Assembly: GCA_024637225.1 (NCBI GenBank)
Contig: JAGXFP010000034.1
Coordinates: forward strand, 62,001 to 126,000
Direction: 5' to 3'
Source of the DNA: Desulfobacterales bacterium
GTDB taxonomy: Bacteria > Desulfobacterota > Desulfobulbia > Desulfobulbales > JAGXFP01
Length of the DNA stretch: 64,000 nt
Made by a program: the position numbers and the translations under genes. Shown in pieces: positions 1 through 8,118 of the stretch. Numbering within the stretch: the first letter of the stretch is position 1; every line of letters begins with the position of its first letter. The notes below the pieces were generated by a model. It did no database searches, was not told the origin of the DNA, and saw nothing but the letters and a program-made list of their open reading frames with translations.

Positions 1-47
1 TCGACCTACAAGTTAATCTTTACCAAACCATAAACGGGGATCCAGCG

Positions 48-521
48 GTGAAAAAGATAACCATACTCCTTTTCCTGACGAGCTTTCTGACGGTTGCAAC
101 CCTACCCACGGCCTCGGCTATGGAAGGATGGGAGGCGAGTATCAAGGTGACCTCCGGCCAGGCTGCGAGCACCCTGGCCTTCGGCCAAAGACCCGACGCC
201 ACCGATCTCGCCGACGGCCTTTACGACTTGCCGGCCATGCTGTCGGGCGACATACAGGTATATTTTTCAAACGAAGAGGGCTCTTTCTGGCGTGATATCA
301 GGGGACCGGGGTCACACCAGGAGTGGCGGCTCGTTATGGTCAGCCAGACCGGCGAACCGGTAACCGTAAGCTGGAATCCGTCCGACTTGCCCGGGAATAA
401 AAATTTAACGCTCCGAGACGTTACCGAAGGAATTGAGATAGACATGAAAGCTGCCGAATATTATATTCACGAGAATATCTTCGAATCATCCCTCCTGATC
501 GAAGTAAAGGATAACCGATAG
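48..521 (+). CDS. Secreted protein of unknown function
   Basis: The 157-residue product starts at a GTG with a weak GGGGA upstream. Residues 1-24 form a clear Sec signal peptide (basic MKK, hydrophobic core, cleavage near ASA-ME). The mature part is about 130 residues with no cysteine and no further membrane segment, so a soluble periplasmic or exported beta-rich protein is likely. I do not recognise the family. It lies 5 nt upstream of the Ig-repeat lipoprotein and is probably co-transcribed with it, so the two may act together at the envelope. Confidence 0.7.
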   Translation: MKKITILLFLTSFLTVATLPTASAMEGWEASIKVTSGQAASTLAFGQRPDATDLADGLYDLPAMLSGDIQVYFSNEEGSFWRDIRGPGSHQEWRLVMVSQTGEPVTVSWNPSDLPGNKNLTLRDVTEGIEIDMKAAEYYIHENIFESSLLIEVKDNR

Positions 522-526
522 AAGCC

Positions 527-2008
527 ATGAAATCTTTTAAGATCATTCTATTATTGCCGTTGATCTCTTTCTCTCTTTCCGCCTGCGGCGGTCCGGTTGG
601 AGGAGGAGCGGCGGTGGCGACGGAAGACACCACTCCGCCGAAGATCGAAAACATAACCCCAGTAGACTCGGTGCAACAGGCATGTTCCGTCAGCGTGGAA
701 TTTGACGATCCCATTCTGGAATCCACCGTGACTCCCGATTCTTTTCAAATCCTGAGCGACGGCTCGGAAAACCCGCTGACCGAGGCCGACGGCACCTGGG
801 GGCTGTCTCCCGACAATAATAAAATTATCATTTTTAAACCTTCGGGAAACCTGATAGGTAGTTATAAGGTGACCGTGACCACCGATATCGCCAATGTCGC
901 CGAACTTAACCTGGAGAATGGCAAATCCTGGACTTTCACGGCATCCCAGGCCTGTTCGACATCGGGCGGCGGCGACACCACCCCGCCTAAATTCCTTAAC
1001 GGCATTCCCGAGGGGCAGGTCGACCAGATATGCTCGATCACCGCGGAGTTCGATGAACCCATTCTCGAATCCACGATCAGCGACCAATCCTTCATTATCC
1101 AGAGCGCCACTTCAGATACCCCGCTCGGAAGCGGAGACGGAACCTGGAGCCTTTCGCCCAGCAACAATACAATTGCCCTCTTCCAGCCTTCGGTAGACTT
1201 GGTCGGCACCTACACGGTTAAAATAACCACCGACATTACCGATACCGCCGGCAATAATCTGGCCGGGCCCCAACAATCCTGGGCTTTCACCGCCGCCCAG
1301 GCCTGTTCAACAACCGGCGGCGACATAAAACCTCCGCAATTCCTCAACGGCGATCCCGTGGGACCGGTCGTACAGGCCTGCGCAATCACCGCCGAATTCG
1401 ATGAACCGATTCTGGAATCCTCGGTCACCGCGCAATCCTTCGTTATCCAGAGCGCCAGCTCAGCCACCCCGCTGACATCCGTGGACGGGACCTGGGGCCT
1501 TTCGCCCAGCAGCGGCACCATCGCTCTCTTCGAGCCTTCAGTGGACCTGGTCGGCACCTACACGGTTAAAATAACCACCGACATAACCGATACCGCCGGC
1601 AATAATCTGACCGGAAATCAATCCTGGGCTTTCACCACATCCCAGGCCTGTTCAACCGGCGGCGGCGACACCACCCCCCCGCAATTCATTACCGGCGAAC
1701 CGCAGGGAGCGGTTAACAATGTCTGCTTAATTACCGCGGAATTCGACGAAGCCATCCTGGAATCCTCGGTCACCAATCAATCCTTCATAATCCAGAGTAC
1801 CGCAGTGGGAGCATCCCCGATCTCGTCTGGAGACGGAACTTGGGGGCTGTCCGCCACCAACGACGCCATTGCCATCTTTGTTCCCGCAATCAGCCTTGTC
1901 GGCGAATTCAGAGTTACCATAACCACCGGCATCGCCAATACCGCCGGCCTCAACCTGGCCGCAGACGAGTCCTGGACTTTCACAGCTTCCCTGCCCTGTC
2001 CACCATAA
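527..2008 (+). CDS. Lipoprotein with four SbsA-type Ig-like (Big_5) repeats
   Basis: Residues 1-20 are a lipoprotein signal ending in lipobox LSAC (Cys20), so the protein is predicted to be lipid-anchored. The rest is four tandem units of about 110 residues, starting near 34, 150, 265 and 375. Each opens with D(T/I)xPP, carries a two-cysteine pattern and ends in W(T/A)FT(A/T)xxAC or a similar string. This is the Big_5/SbsA_Ig pattern found in surface adhesins and scaffold proteins. Units 2 and 3 are nearly identical at DNA level over long stretches, indicating recent duplication or gene conversion. The paired cysteines per unit suggest one disulfide per domain. No catalytic domain is present. 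The gene is followed by a hairpin terminator. Confidence 0.8.
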   Translation: MKSFKIILLLPLISFSLSACGGPVGGGAAVATEDTTPPKIENITPVDSVQQACSVSVEFDDPILESTVTPDSFQILSDGSENPLTEADGTWGLSPDNNKIIIFKPSGNLIGSYKVTVTTDIANVAELNLENGKSWTFTASQACSTSGGGDTTPPKFLNGIPEGQVDQICSITAEFDEPILESTISDQSFIIQSATSDTPLGSGDGTWSLSPSNNTIALFQPSVDLVGTYTVKITTDITDTAGNNLAGPQQSWAFTAAQACSTTGGDIKPPQFLNGDPVGPVVQACAITAEFDEPILESSVTAQSFVIQSASSATPLTSVDGTWGLSPSSGTIALFEPSVDLVGTYTVKITTDITDTAGNNLTGNQSWAFTTSQACSTGGGDTTPPQFITGEPQGAVNNVCLITAEFDEAILESSVTNQSFIIQSTAVGASPISSGDGTWGLSATNDAIAIFVPAISLVGEFRVTITTGIANTAGLNLAADESWTFTASLPCPP

Positions 2009-2035
2009 CCGAAAAGCAGGACACCACAATAAGAG

Positions 2036-2064
2036 GCGGGTTCTTCCAGAAGGCCCGCTTTTTT
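2036..2064 (+). terminator. Intrinsic terminator after the Ig-repeat lipoprotein
   Basis: GCGGG...CCCGC stem with a loop of about 13 nt, followed by TTTTTT, 28 nt after the stop codon. Confidence 0.75.
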
Positions 2065-2175
2065 ATTGGACGCCGGCAGTGCTTAACAGGTCTGCCCATG
2101 AATAGGTTTGACCGGTAACCCTATCTGCAATAGAATATCGATAATCGAAATCCGTGGCAAAGGAGAACAGGATCA

Positions 2176-3726
2176 GTGAAGCTGGCATACGCCGAGCAGA
2201 TGCGGCGCCTTGATAACGAGACCATCGAGACCTGCGGCATTCCGGACCTTGTCCTGATGGAAAATGCCGGGATCGGCGCAGTCCAGGCCATCATGGAGAT
2301 GTATGGCGAATTGGAGGGGCGGACGGTGATGATTGCCGCGGGCCGGGGCAATAACGGTGGCGACGGGCTGGTTATCGCGCGGCATGTTCTCCAGCGGGGC
2401 GGGATGCCTTTTGTGTTCCTGCTGGCCGAACCCGAACAGATCACGGGCGCCGCCGCCGTCAATCTTAAAATCGTTGAGAATCTCAATATTCCTCTTCATC
2501 CGGTAACGGGTAAAGAAGAATTGCAAGGACTTGAAAATCAACTGGCCCAAAGCGATCTGATCATCGACGCGATCTTCGGCATCGGCCTTACCCGGCCGGT
2601 CAATGGCTATCTGGCCCAGGTGATCGAAATGATAAACCGGGCGGCGGCTCCAATGGTAAGCATCGATATCGCCTCGGGGCTGGACAGTGACCGGGGCGTC
2701 CCCCGGGGCATTTCGATCAAAGCGGACCTGACCGTAACCTGCGGCCTCGCCAAACCGGGCCACTTCACCGGACTCGGCCCGGAAATGACCGGTACCCTGG
2801 TGGTGGTAGACATCGGCATTCCACCTCGAATTGTCGAGGCTGGCGATTTACAGATCGAAGTATTGGAGAACCACTCGATAAGCGGCCTGGCTCCGGAAAG
2901 GGCACCGGCTTCCCATAAAGGCTCTTACGGCCATCTTGCCGTGCTGGCCGGATCCCGGGGCAAAACCGGCGCCGCCCTGCTTTGCGCCCGGGCAGCGCTG
3001 CGCTCCGGGAGCGGCCTGGTAACGATCTGTTCCCCCGCCGACCTTTCCGCCGTTTTTGAAACCGCCCTGCCCGAAGCGATGACCTTGCCCCTGCCATCTT
3101 CGGATAAAGGCTATGCCACCGATCGGGACTCTCAACTATTAACGGATTTTTTGGCGGACAAGCAGGCGCTGGTCATGGGGCCGGGTTTGGGCGCCGACGA
3201 GGCAACCGGCAGGCTGGTCGCGGAACTCTACCGGGAACTGCCGCTGCCGATGGTGATCGATGCCGACGGTCTCAATCTACTGGCCGATGATCCTGACCGA
3301 CTGAAAAACGGGGCCGGCCCCCGGATCCTGACTCCCCACCCCGGCGAAATGGCTCGACTTACCGGCAAATCAAGCAGGGAGATTCAGGAGAATCGTCTGG
3401 AAATCGCCCGGGAATTCGCCAGGACCCATCAGGTCTTCCTGGTTCTTAAGGGTGCCGGCACCATTATCGCCGCTCCCGATGGCCGGGGCGCCATTAACTC
3501 GACCGGCAATCCGATCCTGGCTTCCGGCGGCAGCGGTGATGTCCTGGCCGGATTCATCGGCAGCCTGCTGGCCCAGGGCATGAATCCATGGAACGCGGCC
3601 AGACTGGCCGTTTATGCGCACGGCCTGGCCGCCGATCGCTTAAGCGAAGAGCTCGGCATGCGGACCGGACTGCTGGCCTCGGAACTGGCCGACAAACTGC
3701 CGGCGATAATTTCTGAACTTGTTTAA
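2176..3726 (+). CDS. nnr: Bifunctional NAD(P)H-hydrate epimerase / ADP-dependent dehydratase
   Basis: A metabolite-repair enzyme that converts damaged, hydrated NAD(P)H back to NAD(P)H in the cytoplasm. Residues 1 to about 215 match the NnrE (YjeF N-terminal) epimerase fold, with GRGNNGGDGLV and DAIFGIGL. Residues about 235-510 match the NnrD ribokinase-like dehydratase, with GSRGKTGAALLCARAALRSG, the HPGEMARL substrate loop and GGSGDVLAG near the C-terminus. The full length (516 aa) is normal for the fused form. The start is GTG in front of KLAYAEQMRRLD. Its TAA stop is also the first codon of a dispersed repeat. Confidence 0.95.
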   Translation: MKLAYAEQMRRLDNETIETCGIPDLVLMENAGIGAVQAIMEMYGELEGRTVMIAAGRGNNGGDGLVIARHVLQRGGMPFVFLLAEPEQITGAAAVNLKIVENLNIPLHPVTGKEELQGLENQLAQSDLIIDAIFGIGLTRPVNGYLAQVIEMINRAAAPMVSIDIASGLDSDRGVPRGISIKADLTVTCGLAKPGHFTGLGPEMTGTLVVVDIGIPPRIVEAGDLQIEVLENHSISGLAPERAPASHKGSYGHLAVLAGSRGKTGAALLCARAALRSGSGLVTICSPADLSAVFETALPEAMTLPLPSSDKGYATDRDSQLLTDFLADKQALVMGPGLGADEATGRLVAELYRELPLPMVIDADGLNLLADDPDRLKNGAGPRILTPHPGEMARLTGKSSREIQENRLEIAREFARTHQVFLVLKGAGTIIAAPDGRGAINSTGNPILASGGSGDVLAGFIGSLLAQGMNPWNAARLAVYAHGLAADRLSEELGMRTGLLASELADKLPAIISELV

Positions 3727-3786
3727 AGTTAGTTGGGCCGCTAGTCTGCTTTTATGCCCTTTAGGGTGCAAACGAAACTTATGTGC
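3724..3786 (+). repeat. Dispersed stop-codon-anchored repeat, copy 1
   Basis: Reads TAAAGTTAGTTGGGCCGC..., then GTCTGCTTTTATGCCCTTTA and GGGTGCAAACGAAACTTATG. It aligns with copies near 34.2, 53.3, 54.5 and 58.9 kb. The TAA is the nnr stop codon. Confidence 0.7.
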
Positions 3787-3889
3787 CGCGAAGCAAATGC
3801 CCCTCCTCAAGGGAGGATTGAACAGAACCCTTGGGGTGCCCTGTGGGTATAAAGCTGATAGCGTCGCAAGAAGTCGAGATCGCCTTAAT

Positions 3890-3998
3890 GTCATTTCGAC
3901 CAAAGGGAGAAATCTTAATAGTAACAATAAGTTAAAGAACAAGATTTCTCACATGCGTTCGAAATGACAGCTTTTCCCGACTTTTTGCGAGTTTATCA
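3890..3998. repeat. GTCATTTCGA-type inverted-repeat element
   Basis: Starts GTCATTTCGACCAAAGGGAG and ends with the reverse complement of the arm GTCATTTCGAACGCATGTGA, followed by AGCTTTTCCCGACTTTTTGC. The same right flank occurs inverted at 31.95 kb and a full element lies at 4.5 kb. Together with copy 1 of the stop-codon repeat it fills most of the gap between nnr and the CBS gene. Confidence 0.7.
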
Positions 3999-4027
3999 AT
4001 AATCAATACCAATCCTGGAGACCATCA

Positions 4028-4483
4028 ATGCTCACCGCCAAAGAGATAATGACACGGGAAGTCATCGCTGTAGGACCGGAAACGGAGGTAATTGATCTGG
4101 CCAATCTGTTCTGGCAAAAAAGAATCAGCGGGGCGCCGGTGGTGGACGATTCGGGAAAACTGCTGGGGGTGGTGACCGAAAGCGACCTTATCGACCAGAG
4201 TAAAAATGTCCACATCCCCGGCATCATTTCCATCCTGGACAGCGTGATCTTTCTGGAAAACCCCGCCAAGCTAGACCGGGAGATCAAGAAGATGACGGGA
4301 ACCAGAGTCAAGGACATCTTCTCCGAAGAGATCGTCACCGTAAGCGAAGATACACCGATGTCGGAAATCGCCACCATCATGTCCGATCGCAACCTCCATA
4401 CCCTGCCGGTGGTGAACGGCGGCAAACTGGTCGGAGTGATCGGCAAGGGCGATATTATTCGCAATCTTTACCAGAGACCCTGA
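4028..4483 (+). CDS. Two-CBS-domain protein
   Basis: A 151-aa cytosolic protein made only of a CBS pair: CBS1 (TAKEIMTREV to VVTESDLID, about residues 3-60) and CBS2 (VKDIFSEEIVTV to GVIGKGDIIRN, about 90-148). CBS pairs bind adenine nucleotides and act as energy sensors; no effector domain is fused here. The partner is not evident from the flanks, which are repeat elements on both sides. The start is supported by TGGAGA nine bases upstream of the ATG. A second, longer CBS protein lies at 7.3 kb. Confidence 0.85.
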   Translation: MLTAKEIMTREVIAVGPETEVIDLANLFWQKRISGAPVVDDSGKLLGVVTESDLIDQSKNVHIPGIISILDSVIFLENPAKLDREIKKMTGTRVKDIFSEEIVTVSEDTPMSEIATIMSDRNLHTLPVVNGGKLVGVIGKGDIIRNLYQRP

Positions 4484-4500
4484 CCATGCCGAACCGGGAT

Positions 4501-4646
4501 GATCAGTTCGCAAAAAAGCTGTCATTTCGAACGCATGTGAAAAATCTTGTTCTTTAATCCAACATAAGATTTCTCCCGTTGGTCGAAATGACTTGTGGCC
4601 ATCCCGAATCTTTTGCGAACTGATCAAGCTTGATCAGTTCGCAAAA
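4501..4646. repeat. GTCATTTCGA element with outer TTCGCAAAA arms
   Basis: Outer arms GATCAGTTCGCAAAA (4501) and TTTTGCGAACTGATC (4611) enclose a GTCATTTCGAACG...GGTCGAAATGAC inner palindrome. A third copy of the outer arm follows at 4631. It lies between convergent genes. Confidence 0.75.
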
Positions 4647-4697
4647 TTTCCCGCTGATTAAAAAGAGCTCCTAGCCAAGCCCGGCACGAACGGTAAA

Positions 4698-6731
4698 TCA
4701 ATCGTTAATCCGCTCATCCTGTGCCTGTAAATTGCTTACCTCACCTGACTCTGTAAATAGCCCGCTCATCCTGAGCCCATCGGAAGAAGGGCTTGCCGGC
4801 TTATTGCCTGAACACTCCAGGCAATCATCAACCAACTCGACCCGGACCAGCCCCCTGACCGAATTACCGACATATATTCCCTCAGCATTTTTTAAATCCT
4901 CAAGGGTTATGACTTTTTCCTCCACCGGAAGACCGTCGGGAGCATCCACCTCGCCATCAAGCAGGGCCGCCCGTAACACCCCTCCCAGCAATCCGCAGTA
5001 CAGGGGCGGAGTCAGCAGCTTGCCGTTTTTGCGGACAAAGAGGTTAGTGATGCCGCCCTCGGTCATCTCCCCCCGTTCATTGCGATATAGGACTTCATGA
5101 AAACCGGCGGCAAGGGCACTCTTCCTTTCGGCATCGTAGAGGCTGCGGCAGGTGGTTTTGTGATAATAAAACGGGTCGGCCGAATCGGTGAAGGAAGAAG
5201 AGAGGACCACCTTCGGCGGATCGCCATTTTCCCGGAGGTTATCCTGCGCGGGAGCGGGATAGCTCTCAACCTCCAGGCCGCCGTCCTTATGGAGCAGCAA
5301 CCTGATCCGCAGGGATTCTTCGGCTCCCGGTGAAAAGACGGCCTGCTCCAAGGCTTTCACCACCTCAGCCCGGGAAAAGGAAAACCCCCAATAAGCCGCC
5401 GATCTTTCCAACCTGTCAAGATGGCGGGCCAGCAGCCAGAAGCCTTGCCGCGGGTGATAGAGCAGCGTTTCAATCAATTCGAACTCCGGGAAGGAAGCCT
5501 GGAGGAATCGTCCTTTCAGGCAGCACTCCTCCCACTCTTTAACCGGGTCCGAGTCATAAACGATACCGGAACCGATTCCCATCTCACCTCGGTCCTTATC
5601 TAAAACCACCGTCCTGATCGGCACATTGAACACAGCCTCCCCTGCCGGCGAAATAAAACCGATCCCGCCGGTATATACTCCCCGCTGCGTCGTTTCCAGT
5701 TCGCTGATAATCTCCATTGTCCTGATCTTGGGAGCGCCGGTCACCGAACCGCAGGGGAAGATGGCCCGGAACAACTCGACCAGACCTACATCATCTTTCA
5801 ACCTGCCCCTGATACTGGAAGTCATCTGGTGCAGGGTCTCATAGGTTTCGACATCGAACAGCGAAACCGTCTCCACCTCGCCCATCACGCAGAGCCGGCC
5901 CAGATCATTGCGAAGCAGATCGACAATCATGACGTTTTCGCTACGGTTTTTGATATCGGTGGCCAGGGTGTCGCGGATCGCCGCATCCCCGGCAAGATCG
6001 GGAGCACGGCGCATGGTGCCCTTCATGGGCCTGACTGTACACCGATTGTCCCTTTTCCTGAAAAAAAGCTCCGGCGAAAAGGAAAGAGTTCGCTGGTCGC
6101 CCTGCTTGATCCAGGCACCATAAGAGACACTCTGATTACGGCGCAGCGCCTTGTAGAAAGCGATATCCGAACCCTGAAAATCGAAGAGAAGCTTGAGAGT
6201 ATAGTTTACCTGGTAGGTGTCGCCCGCCTCGATATGGTGTTTGATCCTGGCGATCTTCTCCAGATATTCTTCCCTCGACTGGCTGAAGGTCGGCTCGGAG
6301 ATTCCGAAGCCCGGCTCGGCGGCTTGCCCCCCTCTATCTCCGGGCGGCCAGGGCCTGTCGTTGACAAAATCACTCTGGCGATGGTCATAGATATATGGCT
6401 TTCGAAAAACGCCGAAATCGGCCACGATTTGCTCAGCCGGGTCAATCAGCCCCCGGAGGACCTCTTCGAGCAGATAGCCGAACTCGTAAGCAAAGGAACC
6501 GGCCAGATAAAAACCTTCATCGCAATAGCGTTGCGCTTTTCCCAGGAAGGCGACAGGATCGTCGCTCCCCTTGCAGGTAATCCGGGCGACGGGGTTCAGA
6601 AAAAGATAGGAAAGGTAATTATCCGCGCTCAACCGGGTGGTTTCCAGGAAGACAAAAGAGTCCTCTTCGGTCAGGTGCGACAATATGGATGTTAGTTCAT
6701 GGTCGGATATGGGAAGTGGAAATTCCTTCAT
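4698..6731 (-). CDS. pabBC: Fused aminodeoxychorismate synthase component I / 4-amino-4-deoxychorismate lyase
   Basis: Makes p-aminobenzoate for folate: the PabB half aminates chorismate and the PabC half (PLP-dependent) releases pyruvate. From the preferred ATG (MKEFPLP), residues 1 to about 425 are the chorismate-binding domain, with PMKGTMRR, the PCGSVTGAPKIRTMEIISE signature and GVYTGGIGFISP. Residues about 430-650 are the class IV aminotransferase-fold lyase, with EVLYRNERGEMTEGGITNLF. The ORF could extend 15 codons to a TTG at 6776, but the ATG fits family N-termini better. The amidotransferase subunit PabA is not in the window. The gene stands alone between repeat-rich gaps. Confidence 0.93.
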   Translation of the reverse strand: MKEFPLPISDHELTSILSHLTEEDSFVFLETTRLSADNYLSYLFLNPVARITCKGSDDPVAFLGKAQRYCDEGFYLAGSFAYEFGYLLEEVLRGLIDPAEQIVADFGVFRKPYIYDHRQSDFVNDRPWPPGDRGGQAAEPGFGISEPTFSQSREEYLEKIARIKHHIEAGDTYQVNYTLKLLFDFQGSDIAFYKALRRNQSVSYGAWIKQGDQRTLSFSPELFFRKRDNRCTVRPMKGTMRRAPDLAGDAAIRDTLATDIKNRSENVMIVDLLRNDLGRLCVMGEVETVSLFDVETYETLHQMTSSIRGRLKDDVGLVELFRAIFPCGSVTGAPKIRTMEIISELETTQRGVYTGGIGFISPAGEAVFNVPIRTVVLDKDRGEMGIGSGIVYDSDPVKEWEECCLKGRFLQASFPEFELIETLLYHPRQGFWLLARHLDRLERSAAYWGFSFSRAEVVKALEQAVFSPGAEESLRIRLLLHKDGGLEVESYPAPAQDNLRENGDPPKVVLSSSFTDSADPFYYHKTTCRSLYDAERKSALAAGFHEVLYRNERGEMTEGGITNLFVRKNGKLLTPPLYCGLLGGVLRAALLDGEVDAPDGLPVEEKVITLEDLKNAEGIYVGNSVRGLVRVELVDDCLECSGNKPASPSSDGLRMSGLFTESGEVSNLQAQDERIND

Positions 6732-6776
6732 AATGATCACTTGCGTTGTTGATAAAGGCCCGTGGCCATCAACCAA

Positions 6777-7183
6777 TAGAGATAGCCTGTTCCCCTTTAA
6801 CGCCTAGCCGGTCAATTGGCAAGAAAAAGAAGTGCGGCTTATGCGCTGACACCCTAATTGAACACGGCGATCACATGGTTTGCTCTTATCAAACTGTAGT
6901 GACCAGTTTATCCGCCCGTAAATCGGGGGTGACGAAATTACACGGGCCTACTTTCGGGGCGTTCGATCACAGACCATCTTCGCCTAAGGGAACAACTCCC
7001 AAGCGGGTAATAAAAAGAAGCCTTGGGGTGCAGGGGCGGCGAATCTTTCTAGAACTCACACATGAATTCAGAAAACAATAACAGTTATAATTTTCAAACA
7101 TCTATCGAAAAACCTGCATGCCTAAGACAGAAAGAGAGGACTGTTCGGTCAAAATTTGTTAAAATAGAAAGAATAATTTATAA
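6777..7183. other. Intergenic region without a recognised gene
   Basis: About 400 nt upstream of two divergent genes. AT content rises towards 7070-7190. The only ORF calls are shadows. A segment near 7020 (CCTTGGGGTGCA) resembles pieces found in the repeat zones at 3.8, 21.0 and 32.0 kb, suggesting decayed repeat material. Confidence 0.4.
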
Positions 7184-7300
7184 CTGTACAGCAACGACCT
7201 CGAATGTTTCGCAAGAGCCGGTGAAGTGCTTTTGAAGAGCCCCGAAGCAGATGCGGCGCGGCTGAACAGTTTACAGGAAACCATCAATGACAACCTCTAG
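7184..7300 (+). pseudogene. Short protein-like fragment, possible gene remnant
   Basis: After an in-frame TAA at 7181, 38 codons read NDLECFARAGEVLLKSP... and end TAG at 7298, just before the SD of the CBS-ACT gene. Codon use and amphipathic composition look coding, but there is no good start. It may be the tail of a decayed gene or a non-ATG leader ORF. Weak call. Confidence 0.25.
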
Positions 7301-7312
7301 GAGAATTGCATA

Positions 7313-7999
7313 ATGCTAATTAAGGATTGGATGGCCGAAGATGTTATGACGGTTGACGAAAACACATCACTGATGCGGGCCACCAGGATAATGAAGGAAA
7401 AAAATATCCGACGGCTGCCCGTGGTTTCCCACGGCAAGCTGATCGGGATCATCACCGACCGGGATGTCAAGGACGCCTCGCCATCCAAGACCACTACGCT
7501 CGATATTCATGAACTTTATTACCTGCTCTCCGAAATGAAGGTCAAGGATGTCATGACCAACGAGCCGCTCACCCTCTCCGGCAAGGAAACCCTTGAAAAA
7601 GCGGCGCTGATCATGCTCAACTCCAGGATATCCGGTCTGCCGGTAGTCGACGACAAGGGTCTCCTGATTGGCCTGTTGAGTGAAACCGATGTGTTGCGCG
7701 GTTTCATCCACATGACCGGCATTAAGGATAATGCGTTGCAGTACGTTTTCGATCTACCCGACGAGCCGGGCTCGGTGACCAAGGTGGTCGGCGTCTTGAA
7801 AGAACGGGAATGCCGGATCATCAGTATTCTGACCTCATTCGAGGACGCTCCGCAAGGCAAAAAAAGAGTGGCCATCAGAATTTCGGCCCTGAACGATGAG
7901 GAGTTAAAAGCCCTGACCACAGCCCTGGAAGGCCAATTCGACATCGTTTACAGCGGCCGGGACGACTTGAGCAATCTCCCCGATAAAAAAAACAAATAA
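7313..7999 (+). CDS. CBS-CBS-ACT regulatory protein, AcuB-like
   Basis: A 228-aa cytosolic protein. Two CBS domains occupy residues about 1-135 (DWMAEDVMTVDEN, then IGIITDRDVK; MKVKDVMTNEPLTL, then LIGLLSETDVLRGF). They are followed by an ACT-like domain from about 145 (PDEPGSVTKVVGVLKERECR). This is the AcuB architecture, thought to sense adenylates and a small effector. The direct target is unknown. AGGAGA sits nine bases before the ATG. The gene is convergent with pbp1a and shares a bidirectional hairpin with it. Confidence 0.85.
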   Translation: MLIKDWMAEDVMTVDENTSLMRATRIMKEKNIRRLPVVSHGKLIGIITDRDVKDASPSKTTTLDIHELYYLLSEMKVKDVMTNEPLTLSGKETLEKAALIMLNSRISGLPVVDDKGLLIGLLSETDVLRGFIHMTGIKDNALQYVFDLPDEPGSVTKVVGVLKERECRIISILTSFEDAPQGKKRVAIRISALNDEELKALTTALEGQFDIVYSGRDDLSNLPDKKNK

Positions 8000-8017
8000 G
8001 CATTATGATCATCGGTA

Positions 8018-8060
8018 CAGCTAAAAAGTTCCGCGGCAGATCGGCGGACCTTTTTAGCTG
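8018..8060. terminator. Bidirectional terminator between convergent genes
   Basis: 16-nt arms AGCTAAAAAGTTCCGC and GCGGACCTTTTTAGCT (one mismatch) around GGCAGATCG. The A/T tracts within the stem provide U-rich 3' sides in both directions. Confidence 0.7.
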
Positions 8061-8118
8061 ACCAACCCACAAACCTTAAATCAGCAAGTTATTACCGGAA
8101 AACCACTGAGCCCGGCTC

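Noticed and set aside
3719-3967. 82-aa ORF after nnr
   Set aside because: Made entirely of repeat copy 1 and a GTCATT element; no independent coding evidence.
5829-6695. 288-aa plus-strand ORF
   Set aside because: Antisense to the PabB domain.
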